Positions 52,101-64,000 of a stretch of DNA of 64,000 bases are shown in pieces. Position 1 is the first letter of the stretch; every line of letters starts with the position of its first letter. The notes under the pieces are model-generated. The model searched no databases and was not told where the DNA came from. It worked only from the letters and a program-made list of their open reading frames with translations. Both the position numbers and the translations under genes were made by a program. Origin of the DNA: Lineus longissimus (taxonomy: Eukaryota; Nemertea; Pilidiophora; Heteronemertea; Lineidae); the NCBI RefSeq assembly GCF_910592395.1, contig NC_088309.1, positions 6,512,501 through 6,576,500 on the forward strand, read 5' to 3'.

Positions 52101-55100
52101 CAAATGCTTACCCTTTCCAAAGACATCCTTTCGGGAATCATAATTCCCACGGGGGTGACTGGCTCTTCCACCCTTCCCCCACTCCCCCCGTGCGAACGTA
52201 TCATTAGATAAAGCCAGGTCCTTGAGATCGTGGTGGAATGTCAACAAAAACTGCAAACAAATGCCAGGGAGACATCTATCTGACATCCATAACAGCTTAC
52301 CTCCCTCTTTGGCTAGTTACAGTCGGTGTGACACAACTGGCGAGTATAGTGGTTGCCATATTGATTGATTTATAACATCATATGAAATATATCCCATCAA
52401 GAAAATATGACCAAATTTTTGTCATATTACACACCGATGAAGGATGAGGCCGATAAAAACAATAGAGTGGGAACGAATCACTTTTGGCAGTTCATAAAAA
52501 GTTAAAGATAGGAGGTATAAGGTATATCCCAAAATTACCAAGACCACGGGTTTCCTCTGCAGAAACATACTGTAAGACTCCCATCGATCTTAAGTCAACA
52601 ACGACAAGAGAGTCCTTCCTCTCCTGGAATATGCCCCAACACCTTGGTATCCCTACCACAAGAAAGACCTAGACTGTCCTGTGTCAGGACGTTATGCAGT
52701 GGACAAAGCATAATCTGTTCTGATCAGAGGATTGCGGCTGCGTTTCCTGTATCAGACGGTGAAACCACATTCGACTCACTATCTGCTCTATTAGAGAACT
52801 GCTCTGGTTGCCAGACTGGCCCAGAGGATTGCGGCTGGGTTTCCTGTGTCAGACGGCGGAACCACATTCGACTCACTATCTGCTCTATTAGAGAACAACT
52901 CTGATCAGACGATTAAAACCTGATCACTCGTGTCAGATGGCAAACTAAAGCATAGCATGCATATTCTGACCAGAATACTGACCATTAAAAACATTGATAA
53001 AGATTCGAAGTGCCTAGGCCCGTCAAAAGGATCAAAGTCTTGTGTTTATAAGTTACCATTGTATGCCTTAGAGGTGGCGAAATGGTACTGTTTAGACAAG
53101 AAGTCTCTCCAAATGCCTCATAGAAGCAGAGGGATTAAAATCTTGTCTTTATTGGCTAACAAATGCTTACCCTTTCCAAAGACATCCTTTTGGGAATCAT
53201 AATTCCCACGGGGGTGACTGGCTCTTTCACCCTTCCCCCACTCCCCCCGTGCGAACGTATCATTAGATAAAGCCAGGTCCTTGAGGTCGTGGTGGAATGT
53301 CATCAAAAATTGCAAGTAGGTGCCAGCGAGACCACTATCTGACATCCATAACAGCTTACCTCCCTCTTTAGCTAGTTACAGTCGGTGTGACACAACAGGC
53401 GAGTATAGTGGTTGCCATATTGATTGATTTATAACATCATATGAAATATATCCCATCAAGAAAATATGACAAAATTTTTGTCATATTACACACCGATGAA
53501 GGATAAGGCCGATAAAAACAATAGAGTGGGAACGAATCACTTTTGGCAGTTCATAAAAAGTTAAAGTTAGGAGGTATAAGGTATATCCCAAAATTACCAA
53601 GACCACGGGTTTCCTCTGCAGAAACATACTGTAAGACTCCCATCGATCTTAAGTCAACAACGACAAGAGAGTCCTTCCTCTCCTGGAATATGCCCCAACA
53701 CCTTGGTATCCCTACCACAAAAAAGACCTAGACTGTCCTGTGTCAGGACGTTTTGCAGTGGACAAAGCATAATCTGTTCTGATCAGAGGATTGCGGCTGC
53801 GTTTCCTGTATCAGACGGTGAAACCACATTCGACTCACTATCTGCTCTATTAGAGAACTGCTCTGGTTGCCAGACTGGCCCAGAGGATTGCGGCTGGGTT
53901 TCCTGTGTCAGACGGCGGAACCACATTCGACTCACTATCTGCTCTATTAGAGAACTACTCTGATCAGACGATTAAAACCTGATCACTCGTTTCAGATTGC
54001 AAACTAAAGCATAGCATGCATATTCTGACCAGAATACTGACCATTAAAAACATTGATAAAGATTCGAAGTGCCTAGGCCCGTCAAAAGGATCAAAGTCTT
54101 GTGTTTATAAGTTACCATTGTATGCCTTAGAGGTGGCGAAATGGTACTGTTTAGACAAGAAGTCTCTCCAAATGCCTCATAGAAGCAGAGGGATTAAAAT
54201 CTTGTCTTTATTGGCTAACAAATGCTTACCCTTTCCAAAGACATCCTTTCAGGAATCATAATTCCCACGGGGCTGACTGGCTCTTCCGACCTTCCCCCAC
54301 TCCCCCCGTGCGAACGTATCATTAGATAAAGCCAGGTCCTTGAGATCGTGTGGGAATGTCAACAAAAACTGCAAGCAAATGCCAGGGAGACATCTATCTG
54401 ACATCCATAACAGCTTACCTCCCTCTTTGGCTAGTTACAGTCGGTGTGACACAACTGGCGAGTATAGTGGTTGCCATATTGATTGATTTATAACATCATA
54501 TGAAATATATCCCATCAAGAAAATATGACCAAATTTTTGTCATATTACACACCGATGAAGGATGAGGCCGAAAAAAACAATAGAGTGGCAACGAATCACT
54601 TTTGGCAGTTCATAAAAAGTTAAAGATAGGAGGTATAAGGTATATCCCAAAATTACCAAGACCACGGGTTTCCTCTGCAGAAACATACTGTAAGACTCCC
54701 ATCGATCTTAAGTCAACAACGACAAGAGAGTCCTTCCTCTCCTGGAATATGCCCCAACACCTTGGTATCCCTACCACAAGAAAGACCTAGACTGTCCTGT
54801 GTCCGGACGTTATGCAGTGGACAAAGCATAATCTGTTCTGATCAGAGGATTGCGGCTGCGTTTCCTGTATCAGACGGTGAAACCACATTCGACTCACTAT
54901 CTGCTCTATTAGAGAACTGCTCTGGTTGCCAGACTGGCCCAGAGGATTGCGGCTGGGTTTCCTGTGTCAGACGGCGGAACCACATTCGACTCACTATCTG
55001 CTCTATTAGAGAACTACTCTGATCAGACGATTAAAACCTGATCACTCGTGTCAGATTGCAAACCAAAGCATAGCATGCATATTCTGACCAGAATACTGAC

Positions 55101-58100
55101 CATTAAAAACACTGATAAAGATTCAAAGTGCCTAGGCCCGTCAAAAGGATCAAAGTCTTGTGTTTATAAGTTACCATTGTATGCCTTAGAGGTGGCGAAA
55201 TGGTACTGTTTAGACAAGAAGTCTCTCCAAATGCCTCATAGAAGCAGAGGGATTAAAATCTTGTCTTTATTGGCTAACAAATGCTTACCCTTTCCAAAGA
55301 CATCCTTTCGGGAATCATAATTCCCACGGGGGTGACTGGCTCTTTCACCCTTCCCCCACTCCCCCCGTGCGAACGTATCATTAGATAAAGCCAGGTCCTT
55401 GAGGTCGTGGTGGAATGTCATCAAAAATTGCAAGCAGATGCCAGCGAGACCACTATCTGACATCCATAACAGCTTACCTCCCTCTTTAGATAGTTACAGT
55501 CGGTGTGACACAACAGGCGAGTATAGTGGTTGCCATATTGATTGATTTATACCATCATATGAAATATATCCCATCAAGAAAATATGACAAAATTTTTGTC
55601 ATATTACACACCGATGAAGGATAAGGCCGATAAAAACAATAGAGTGGGAACGAATCACTTTTGGCAGTTCATAAAAAGTTAAAGATAGGAGGTATAAGGT
55701 ATATCCCAAAATTACCAAGACCCCGGGTTTCCTCTGCAGAAACATACTGTAAGACTCCCATCGATCTTAAGTCAACAACGACAAGAGAGTCCTTCCTCTC
55801 CTGGAATATGCCCCAACACCTTGGTATCCCTACCACAAGAAAGACCTAGACTGTCCTGTGTCAGGACGTTATGCAGTGGACCAAGCATAATCTGTTCTGA
55901 TCAGAGGATTGCGGCTGCGTTTCCTGTATCAGACGGTGAAACCACATTCGACTCACTATCTGCTCTATTAGAGAACTGCTCTGGTTGCCAGACTGGCCCA
56001 GAGGATTGCGGCTGGGTTTCCTGTGTCAGACGGCGGAACCACATTCGACTCACTATCTGCTCTATTAGAGAACTACTCTGATCAGACGATTAAAACCTGA
56101 TCACTCGTGTCAGATTGCAAACCAAAGCATAGCATGCATATTCTGACCAGAATACTGACGATTAAAAACATTGATAAAGATTCGAAGTGCCTAGGCCCGT
56201 CAAAAGGATCAAAGTCTTGTGTTTATAAGTTACCATTGTATGCCTTAGAGGTGGCGAAATGGTACTGTTTAGACAAGAAGTCTCTCCAAATGCCTCATAG
56301 AAGCAGAGGGATTAAAATCTTGTCTTTATTGGCTAACAAATGCTTACCCTTTCCAAAGACATCCTTTCAGGAATCATAATTCCCACGGGGCTGACTGGCT
56401 CTTCCGACCTTCGCCCACTCCCCCCGTGCGAACGTATCATTAGATTAAGCCAGGTCCTTGAGATCGTGGTGGAATGTCAACAAAAACTGCAAGCAAATGC
56501 CAGGGAGACATCTATCTGACATCCATAACAGCTTACCTCCCTCTTTGGCTAGTTACAGTCGGTGTGACACAACTGGCGAGTATAGTGGTTGCCATATTGA
56601 TTGATTTATAACATCATATGAAATATATCCCATCAAGAAAATATGACCAAATTTTTGTCATATTACACACCGATGAAGGATGAGGCCGAAAAAAACAATA
56701 GAGTGGCAACGAATCACTTTTGGCAGTTCATAAAAAGTTAAAGATAGGAGGTATAAGGTATATCCCAAAATTACCAAGACCACGGGTTTCCTCTGCAGAA
56801 ACATACTGTAAGACTCCCATCGATCTTAAGTCAACAACGACAAGAGAGTCCTTCCTCTCCTGGAATATGCCCCAACACCTTGGTATCCCTACCACAAGAA
56901 AGACCTAGACTGTCCTGTGTCCGGACGTTATGCAGTGGACAAAGCATAATCTGTTCTGATCAGAGGATTGCGGCTGCGTTTCCTGTATCAGACGGTGAAA
57001 CCACATTCGACTCACTATCTGCTCTATTAGAGAACTGCTCTGGTTGCCAGACTGGCCCAGAGGATTGCGGCTGGGTTTCCTGTGTCAGACGGCGGAACCA
57101 CATTCGACTCACTATCTGCTCTATTAGAGAACTACTCTGATCAGACGATTAAAACCTGATCACTCGTGTCAGATTGCAAACCAAAGCATAGCATGCATAT
57201 TCTGACCAGAATACTGACCATTAAAAACACTGATAGAGATTCAAAGTGCCTAGGCCCGTCAAAAGGATCAAAGTCTTGTGTTTATAAGTTACCATTGTAT
57301 GCCTTAGAGGTGGCGAAATGGTACTGTTTAGACAAGAAGTCTCTCCAAATGCCTCATAGAAGCAGAGGGATTAAAATCTTGTCTTTATTGGCTAACAAAT
57401 GCTTACCCTTTCCAAAGACATCCTTTCGGGAATCATAATTCCCACAGGGGTGACTGGCTCTTTCACCCTTCCCCCACTCCCCCCGTGCGAACGTATCATT
57501 AGATAAAGCCAGGTCCTTGAGGTCGTGGTGGAATGTCATCAAAAATTGCAAGCAGATGCCAGCGAGACCACTATCTGACATCCATAACAGCTTACCTCCC
57601 TCTTTAGATAGTTACAGTCGGTGTGACACAACAGGCGAGTATAGTGGTTGCCATATTGATTGATTTATAACATCATATGAAATATATCCCATCAAGAAAA
57701 TATGACAAAATTTTTGTCATATTACACACCGATGAAGGATAAGGCCGATAAAAACAATAGAGTGGGAACGAATCACTTTTGGCAGTTCATAAAAAGTTAA
57801 AGATAGGAGGTATAAGGTATATCCCAAAATTACCAAGACCCCGGGTTTCCTCTGCAGAAACATACTGTAAGACTCCCATCGATCTTAAGTCAACAACGAC
57901 AAGAGAGTCCTTCCTCTCCTGGAATATGCCCCAACACCTTGGTATCCCTACCACAAGAAAGACCTAGACTGTCCTGTGTCAGGACCTTATGCAGTGGACC
58001 AAGCATAATCTGTTCTGATCAGAGGATTGCGGCTGCGTTTCCTGTATCAGACGGTGAAACCACATTCGACTCACTATCTGCTCTATTAGAGAACTGCTCT

Positions 58101-61100
58101 GGTTGCCAGACTGGCCCAGAGGATTGCGGCTGGGTTTCCTGTGTCAGACGGCGGAACCACATTCGACTCACTATCTGCTCTATTAGAGAACTACTCTGAT
58201 CAGACGATTAAAACCTGATCACTCGTGTCAGATTGCAAACCAAAGCATAGCATGCATATTCTGACCAGAATACTGACGATTAAAAACATTGATAAAGATT
58301 CGAAGTGCCTAGGCCCGTCAAAAGGATCAAAGTCTTGTGTTTATAAGTTACCATTGTATGCCTTAGAGGTGGCGAAATGGTACTGTTTAGACAAGAAGTC
58401 TCTCCAAATGCCTCATAGAAGCAGAGGGATTAAAATCTTGTCTTTATTGGCTAACAAATGCTTACCCTTTCCAAAGACATCCTTTCAGGAATCATAATTC
58501 CCACGGGGCTGACTGGCTCTTCCGACCTTCCCCCACTCCCCCCGTGCGAACGTATCATTAGATAAAGCCAGGTCCTTGAGATCGTGGTGGAATGTCAACA
58601 AAAACTGCAAGCAAATGCCAGGGAGACATCTATCTGACATCCATAACAGCTTACCTCCCTCTTTGGCTAGTTACAGTCGGTGTGACACAACTGGCGAGTA
58701 TAGTGGTTGCCATATTGATTGATTTATAACATCATATGAAATATATCCCATCAAGAAAATATGACCAAATTTTTGTCATATTACACACCGATGAAGGATG
58801 AGGCCGAAAAAAACAATAGAGTGGCAACGAATCACTTTTGGCAGTTCATAAAAAGTTAAAGATAGGAGGTATAAGGTATATCCCAAAATTACCAAGACCA
58901 CGGGTTTCCTCTGCAGAAACATACTGTAAGACTCCCATCGATCTTAAGTCAACAACGACAAGAGAGTCCTTCCTCTCCTGGAATATGCCCCAACACCTTG
59001 GTATCCCTACCACAAGAAAGACCTAGACTGTCCTGTGTCCGGACGTTATGCAGTGGACAAAGCATAATCTGTTCTGATCAGAGGATTGCGGCTGCGTTTC
59101 CTGTATCAGACGGTGAAACCACATTCGACTCACTATCTGCTCTATTAGAGAACTGCTCTGGTTGCCAGACTGGCCCAGAGGATTGCGGCTGGGTTTCCTG
59201 TGTCAGACGGCGGAACCACATTCGACTCACTATCTGCTCTATTAGAGAACTACTCTGATCAGACGATTAAAACCTGATCACTCGTGTCAGATTGCAAACC
59301 AAAGCATAGCATGCATATTCTGACCAGAATACTGACCATTAAAAACACTGATAAAGATTCAAAGTGCCTAGGCCCGTCAAAAGGATCAAAGTCTTGTGTT
59401 TATAAGTTACCATTGTATGCCTTAGAGGTGGCGAAATGGTACTGTTTAGACAAGAAGTCTCTCCAAATGCCTCATAGAAGCAGAGGGATTAAAATCTTGT
59501 CTTTATTGGCTAACAAATGCTTACCCTTTCCAAAGACATCCTTTCGGGAATCATAATTCCCACGGGGGTGACTGGCTCTTTCACCCTTCCCCCACTCCCC
59601 CCGTGCGAACGTATCATTAGATAAAGCCAGGTCCTTGAGGTCGTGGTGGAATGTCATCAAAAATTGCAAGCAGATGCCAGCGAGACCACTATCTGACATC
59701 CATAACAGCTTACCTCCCTCTTTAGATAGTTACAGTCGGTGTGACACAACAGGCGAGTATAGTGGTTGCCATATTGATTGATTTATAACATCATATGAAA
59801 TATATCCCATCAAGAAAATATGACAAAATTTTTGTCATATTACACACCGATGAAGGATAAGGCCGATAAAAACAATAGAGTGGCAACGAATCACTTTTGG
59901 CAGTTCATAAAAAGTTAAAGATAGGAGGTATAAGGTATATCCCAAAATTACCAAGACCCCGGGTTTCCTCTGCAGAAACATACTGTAAGACTCCCATCGA
60001 TCTTAAGTCAACAACGACAAGAGAGTCCTTCCTCTCCTGGAATATGCCCCAACACCTTGGTATCCCTACCACAAGAAAGACCTAGACTGTCCTGTGTCAG
60101 GACGTTATGCAGTGGACCAAGCATAATCTGTTCTGATCAGAGGATTGCGGCTGCGTTTCCTGTATCAGACGGTGAAACCACATTCGACTCACTATCTGCT
60201 CTATTAGAGAACTGCTCTGGTTGCCAGACTGGCCCAGAGGATTGCGGCTGGGTTTCCTGTGTCAGACGGCGGAACCACATTCGACTCACTATCTGCTCTA
60301 TTAGAGAACTACTCTGATCAGACGATTAAAACCTGATCACTCGTGTCAGATTGCAAACCAAAGCATAGCATGCATATTCTGACCAGAATACTGACGATTA
60401 AAAACATTGATAAAGATTCGAAGTGCCTAGGCCCGTCACAAGGATCAAAGTCTTGTGTTTATAAGTTACCATTGTATGCCTTAGAGGTGGCGAAATGGTA
60501 CTGTTTAGACAAGAAGTCTCTCCAAATGCCTCATAGAAGCAGAGGGATTAAAATCTTGTCTTTATTGGCTAACAAATGCTTACCCTTTCCAAAGACATCC
60601 TTTCAGGAATCATAATTCCCACGGGGCTGACTGGCTCTTCCGACCTTCCCCCACTCCCCCCGTGCGAACGTATCATTAGATAAAGCCAGGTCCTTGAGAT
60701 CGTGGTGGAATGTCAACAAAAACTGCAAGCAAATGCCAGGGAGACATCTATCTGACATCCATAACAGCTTACCTCCCTCTTTGGCTAGTTACAGTCGGTG
60801 TGACACAACTGGCGAGTATAGTGGTTGCCATATTGATTGATTTATAACATCATATGAAATATATCCCATCAAGAAAATATGACCAAATTTTTGTCATATT
60901 ACACACCGATGAAGGATGAGGCCGAAAAAAACAATAGAGTGGCAACGAATCACTTTTGGCAGTTCATAAAAAGTTAAAGATAGGAGGTATAAGGTATATC
61001 CCAAAATTACCAAGACCACGGGTTTCCTCTGCAGAAACATACTGTAAGACTCCCATCGATCTTAAGTCAACAACGACAAGAGAGTCCTTCCTCTCCTGGA

Positions 61101-64000
61101 ATATGCCCCAACACCTTGGTATCCCTACCACAAGAAAGACCTAGACTGTCCTGTGTCCGGACGTTATGCAGTGGACAAAGCATAATCTGTTCTGATCAGA
61201 GGATTGCGGCTGCGTTTCCTGTATCAGACGGTGAAACCACATTCGACTCACTATCTGCTCTATTAGAGAACTGCTCTGGTTGCCAGACTGGCCCAGAGGA
61301 TTGCGGCTGGGTTTCCTGTGTCAGACGGCGGAACCACATTCGACTCACTATCTGCTCTATTAGAGAACTACTCTGATCAGACGATTAAAACCTGATCACT
61401 CGTGTCAGATTGCAAACCAAAGCATAGCATGCATATTCTGACCAGAATACTGACCATTAAAAACACTGATAAATATTCAAAGTGCCTAGGCCCGTCAAAA
61501 GGATCAAAGTCTTGTGTTTATAAGTTACCATTGTATGCCTTAGAGGTGGCGAAATGGTACTGTTTAGACAAGAAGTCTCTCCAAATGCCTCATAGAAGCA
61601 GAGGGATTAAAATCTTGTCTTTATTGGCTAACAAATGCTTACCCTTTCCAAAGACATCCTTTCGGGAATCATAATTCCCACGGGGGTGACTGGCTCTTCC
61701 GACCTTCCCCCACTCCCCCCGTGCGAACGTATCATTAGATAAAGCCAGGTCCTTGAGATCGTGGTGGAATGTCAACAAAAACTGCAAGCAAATGCCAGGG
61801 AGACATCTATCTGACATCCATAACAGCTTACCTCCCTCTTTGGCTAGTTACAGTCGGTGTGACACAACTGGCGAGTATAGTGGTTGCCATATTGATTGAT
61901 TTATAACATCATATGAAATATATCCCATCAAGAAAATATGACAAAATTTTTGTCATATTACACACCGATGAAGGATGAGGCCGATAAAAACAATAGAGTG
62001 GGAACGAATCACTTTTGGCAGTTCATAAAAAGTTAAAGATAGGAGGTATAAGGTATATCCCAAAATTACAAAGACCACGGGTTTCCTCTGCAGAAACATA
62101 CTGTAAGACTCCCATTGATCTTAAGTCAACAACGACAAGAGAGTCCTTCCTCTCCTGGAATATGCCCCAACACCTTGGTATCCCTACCACAAGAAAGACC
62201 TAGACTGTCCTGTGTCAGGACGTTATGCAGTGGACAAAGCATAATCTGTTCTGATCAGAGGATTGCGGCTGCGTTTCCTGTATCAGACGGTGAAACCACA
62301 TTCGACTCACTATCTGCTCTATTAGAGAACTGCTCTGGTTGCCAGACTGGCCCAGAGGATTGCGGCTGGGTTTCCTGTGTCAGACGGCAGAACCACATTC
62401 GACTCACTATCTGCTCTATTAGAGAACTACTCTGATCAGACGATTAAAACCTGATCACTCGTGTCAGATGGCAAACTAAAGCATAGCATGCATATTCTGA
62501 CCAGAATACTGACCATTAAAAACATTGATAAAGATTCGAAGTGCCTAGGCCCGTCAAAAGGATCAAAGTCTTGTGTTTATAAGTTACCATTGTATGCCTT
62601 AGAGGTGGCAAATTGGTACTGTTTAGACAAGAAGTCTCTCCAAATGCCTCATAGAAGCAGAGGGATTAAAATCTTGTCTTTATTGGCTAACAAATGCTTA
62701 CCCTTTCCAAAGACATCCTTTTAGGAATCATAATTCCCACGGGGCTGACTGGCTCTTCCGACCTTCCCCCACTCCCCCTGTGCGAACGTATCATTAGATA
62801 AAGCCAGGTCCTTGAGATCGTGGTGGAATGTCAACAAAAACTGCAAGCAAATGCCAGGGAGACCACTATCTGACATCCATAACAGCTTACCTCCCTCTTT
62901 GGCTAGTTACAGTCGGTGTGACACAACTGGCGAGTATAGTGGTTGCCATATTGATTGATTTATAACATCATATGAAATATATCCCATCAAGAAAATATGA
63001 CAAAATTTTTGTCATATTACACACCGATGAAGGATGAGGCCGATAAAAACAATAGAGTGGGAACGAATCACTTTTGGCAGTTCATAAAAAGTTAAAGATA
63101 GGAGGTATAAGGTATATCCCAAAATTACCAAGACCACGGGTTTCCTCTGCAGAAACATACTGTAAGACTCCCATCGATCTTAAGTCAACAACGACAAGAG
63201 AGTCCTTCCTCTCCTGGAATATGCCCCAACACCTTGGTATCCCTACCACAAGAAAGACCTAGACTGTCCTGTGTCAGGACGTTATGCAGTGGACAAAGCA
63301 TAATCTGTTCTGATCAGAGGATTGCGGCTGGGTTTCCTGTGTCAGACGGCGGAACCACATTCGACTCACTATCTGCTCTATTAGAGAACTGCTCTGGTTG
63401 CCAGAATGGCCCAGAGGATTGCGGCTGGGTTTCCTGTGTCAGACGGCGGAACCACATTCGACTCACTATCTGCTCTATTAGAGAACTACTCTGATCAGAC
63501 GATTAAAACCTGATCACTCGTGTCAGATTGCAAACCAAAGCATAGCATGCATATTCTGACCAGAATACTGACCATTAAAAACACTGATAAAGATTCAAAG
63601 TGCCTAGGCCCGTCAAAAGGATCAAAGTCTTGTGTTTATAAGTTACCATTGTATGCCTTAGAGGTGGCGAAATGGTACTGTTTAGACAAGAAGTCTCTCC
63701 AAATGCGTCATAGAAGCAGAGGGATTAAAATCTTGTCTTTATTGGCTAACAAATGCTTACCCTTTCCAAAGACATCCTTTCAGGAATCATAATTCCCACG
63801 GGGCTGACTGGCTCTTCCGACCTTCCCCCACTCCCCCCGTGCGAACGTATCATTAGATTAAGCCAGGTCCTTGAGATCGTGGTGGAATGTCAACAAAAAC
63901 TTCAAGCAAATGCCAGGGAGACCACTATCTGACATCCATAACAGCTTACCTCCCTCTTTGGCTAGTTACAGTCGGTGTGACACAACTGGCGAGTATAGTG
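46131..64000 (+). repeat. satellite array, 1058-1059-bp unit, about 17 copies, open at the right edge
   Basis: The marker TTGGTATCCCTACCACAAG recurs at 46291, 47349, 48408, 49467, 50526, 51585, 52644, 53703, 54762, 55821, 56880, 57939, 58998, 60057, 61116, 62175 and 63234. The spacing is 1059 throughout, except the first interval of 1058. Diagnostic bases alternate along the array: GACAAAGC against GACCAAGC, AACACTGAT against AACATTGAT, and GACAAAATT against GACCAAATT. This gives a two-unit higher-order repeat of 2118 bp, cleanest at about 54.7-61 kb. Each unit holds an internal direct duplication of 97 bp and several short hairpins. I recognise no rRNA, snRNA, histone or transposase sequence in it. 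The left edge is decayed. Open frames of 60-90 codons occur on both strands but begin at non-ATG codons and differ between units by amino-acid-changing substitutions, so I do not annotate genes. Confidence 0.97.
46374..46553 (+). repeat. 97-bp internal direct duplication within each satellite unit (first unit shown)
   Basis: GAGGATTGCGGCTG begins at 46374 and again at 46471. Both copies continue through TTTCCTGT, CACATTCGACTCACTATC and TGCTCTATTAGAGAACT. The two copies differ at fixed positions (CTGCGTTTCCTGTATCAG against CTGGGTTTCCTGTGTCAG) in nearly every unit, so the duplication came before the amplification of the array. Confidence 0.9.

Noticed and set aside
46291-63792. Repeated open frames of 60-90 codons in each satellite unit, on both strands
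   Set aside because: They start at TTG or GTG, overlap in several frames, have no splice or start context, and differ between units by amino-acid-changing substitutions. They are by-products of the repeat.
46131-64000. CRISPR array, rDNA, snRNA or histone cluster as an explanation of the tandem repeat
   Set aside because: The 1059-bp unit has no short repeat-spacer layout, no rRNA or snRNA core sequence and no histone motif.

Overview
The window looks like a piece of an AT-rich animal nuclear genome, most likely a marine invertebrate. The evidence is three genes with spliceosomal introns (GT..AG, matching phases), a single-exon forkhead gene of metazoan type, tRNA-derived SINEs, MITEs, many scattered TACATGTA motifs and a satellite array. 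I cannot name the phylum from the sequence alone.

Layout. (1) About 1.0-5.0 kb, + strand: a divergent pentameric ligand-gated ion channel (Cys-loop receptor superfamily), rebuilt here from seven exons. (2) 5.78-7.35 kb, - strand: a two-exon gene for a small secreted protein I do not recognise, convergent with the channel gene. (3) 7.4-34.0 kb: a gene-poor stretch whose only convincing gene is a single-exon FoxB transcription factor at 14993-15892. It is flanked by minisatellites, including one 110 bp upstream of the ATG and a pair of GCCTT-type arrays in opposite orientation downstream. (4) 34.0-38.7 kb, + strand: a seven-exon gene for a Rab11 family-interacting protein (class I type, C2 domain at the N-terminus and FIP-RBD at the C-terminus). 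It carries an extra Sec5-like IPT/TIG domain in the middle. (5) 38.7-46.1 kb: repeat-rich DNA with a hairpin minisatellite, a mariner-like mini-element and alternating dispersed repeats. (6) 46.1-64.0 kb: a tandem satellite array of about 17 units of 1058-1059 bp running off the right edge. The units alternate between two types, giving a 2118-bp higher-order repeat.

The three multi-exon genes do not form a pathway. The channel would act at the plasma membrane, FoxB in the nucleus and the FIP protein on recycling endosomes. The observations most worth following are the C2-IPT-FIP domain order, the channel that has lost the first cysteine of its Cys-loop, the dimeric higher-order satellite with its decayed edge, and the opposed GCCTT arrays. 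The many short open frames inside the satellite are not supported as genes.
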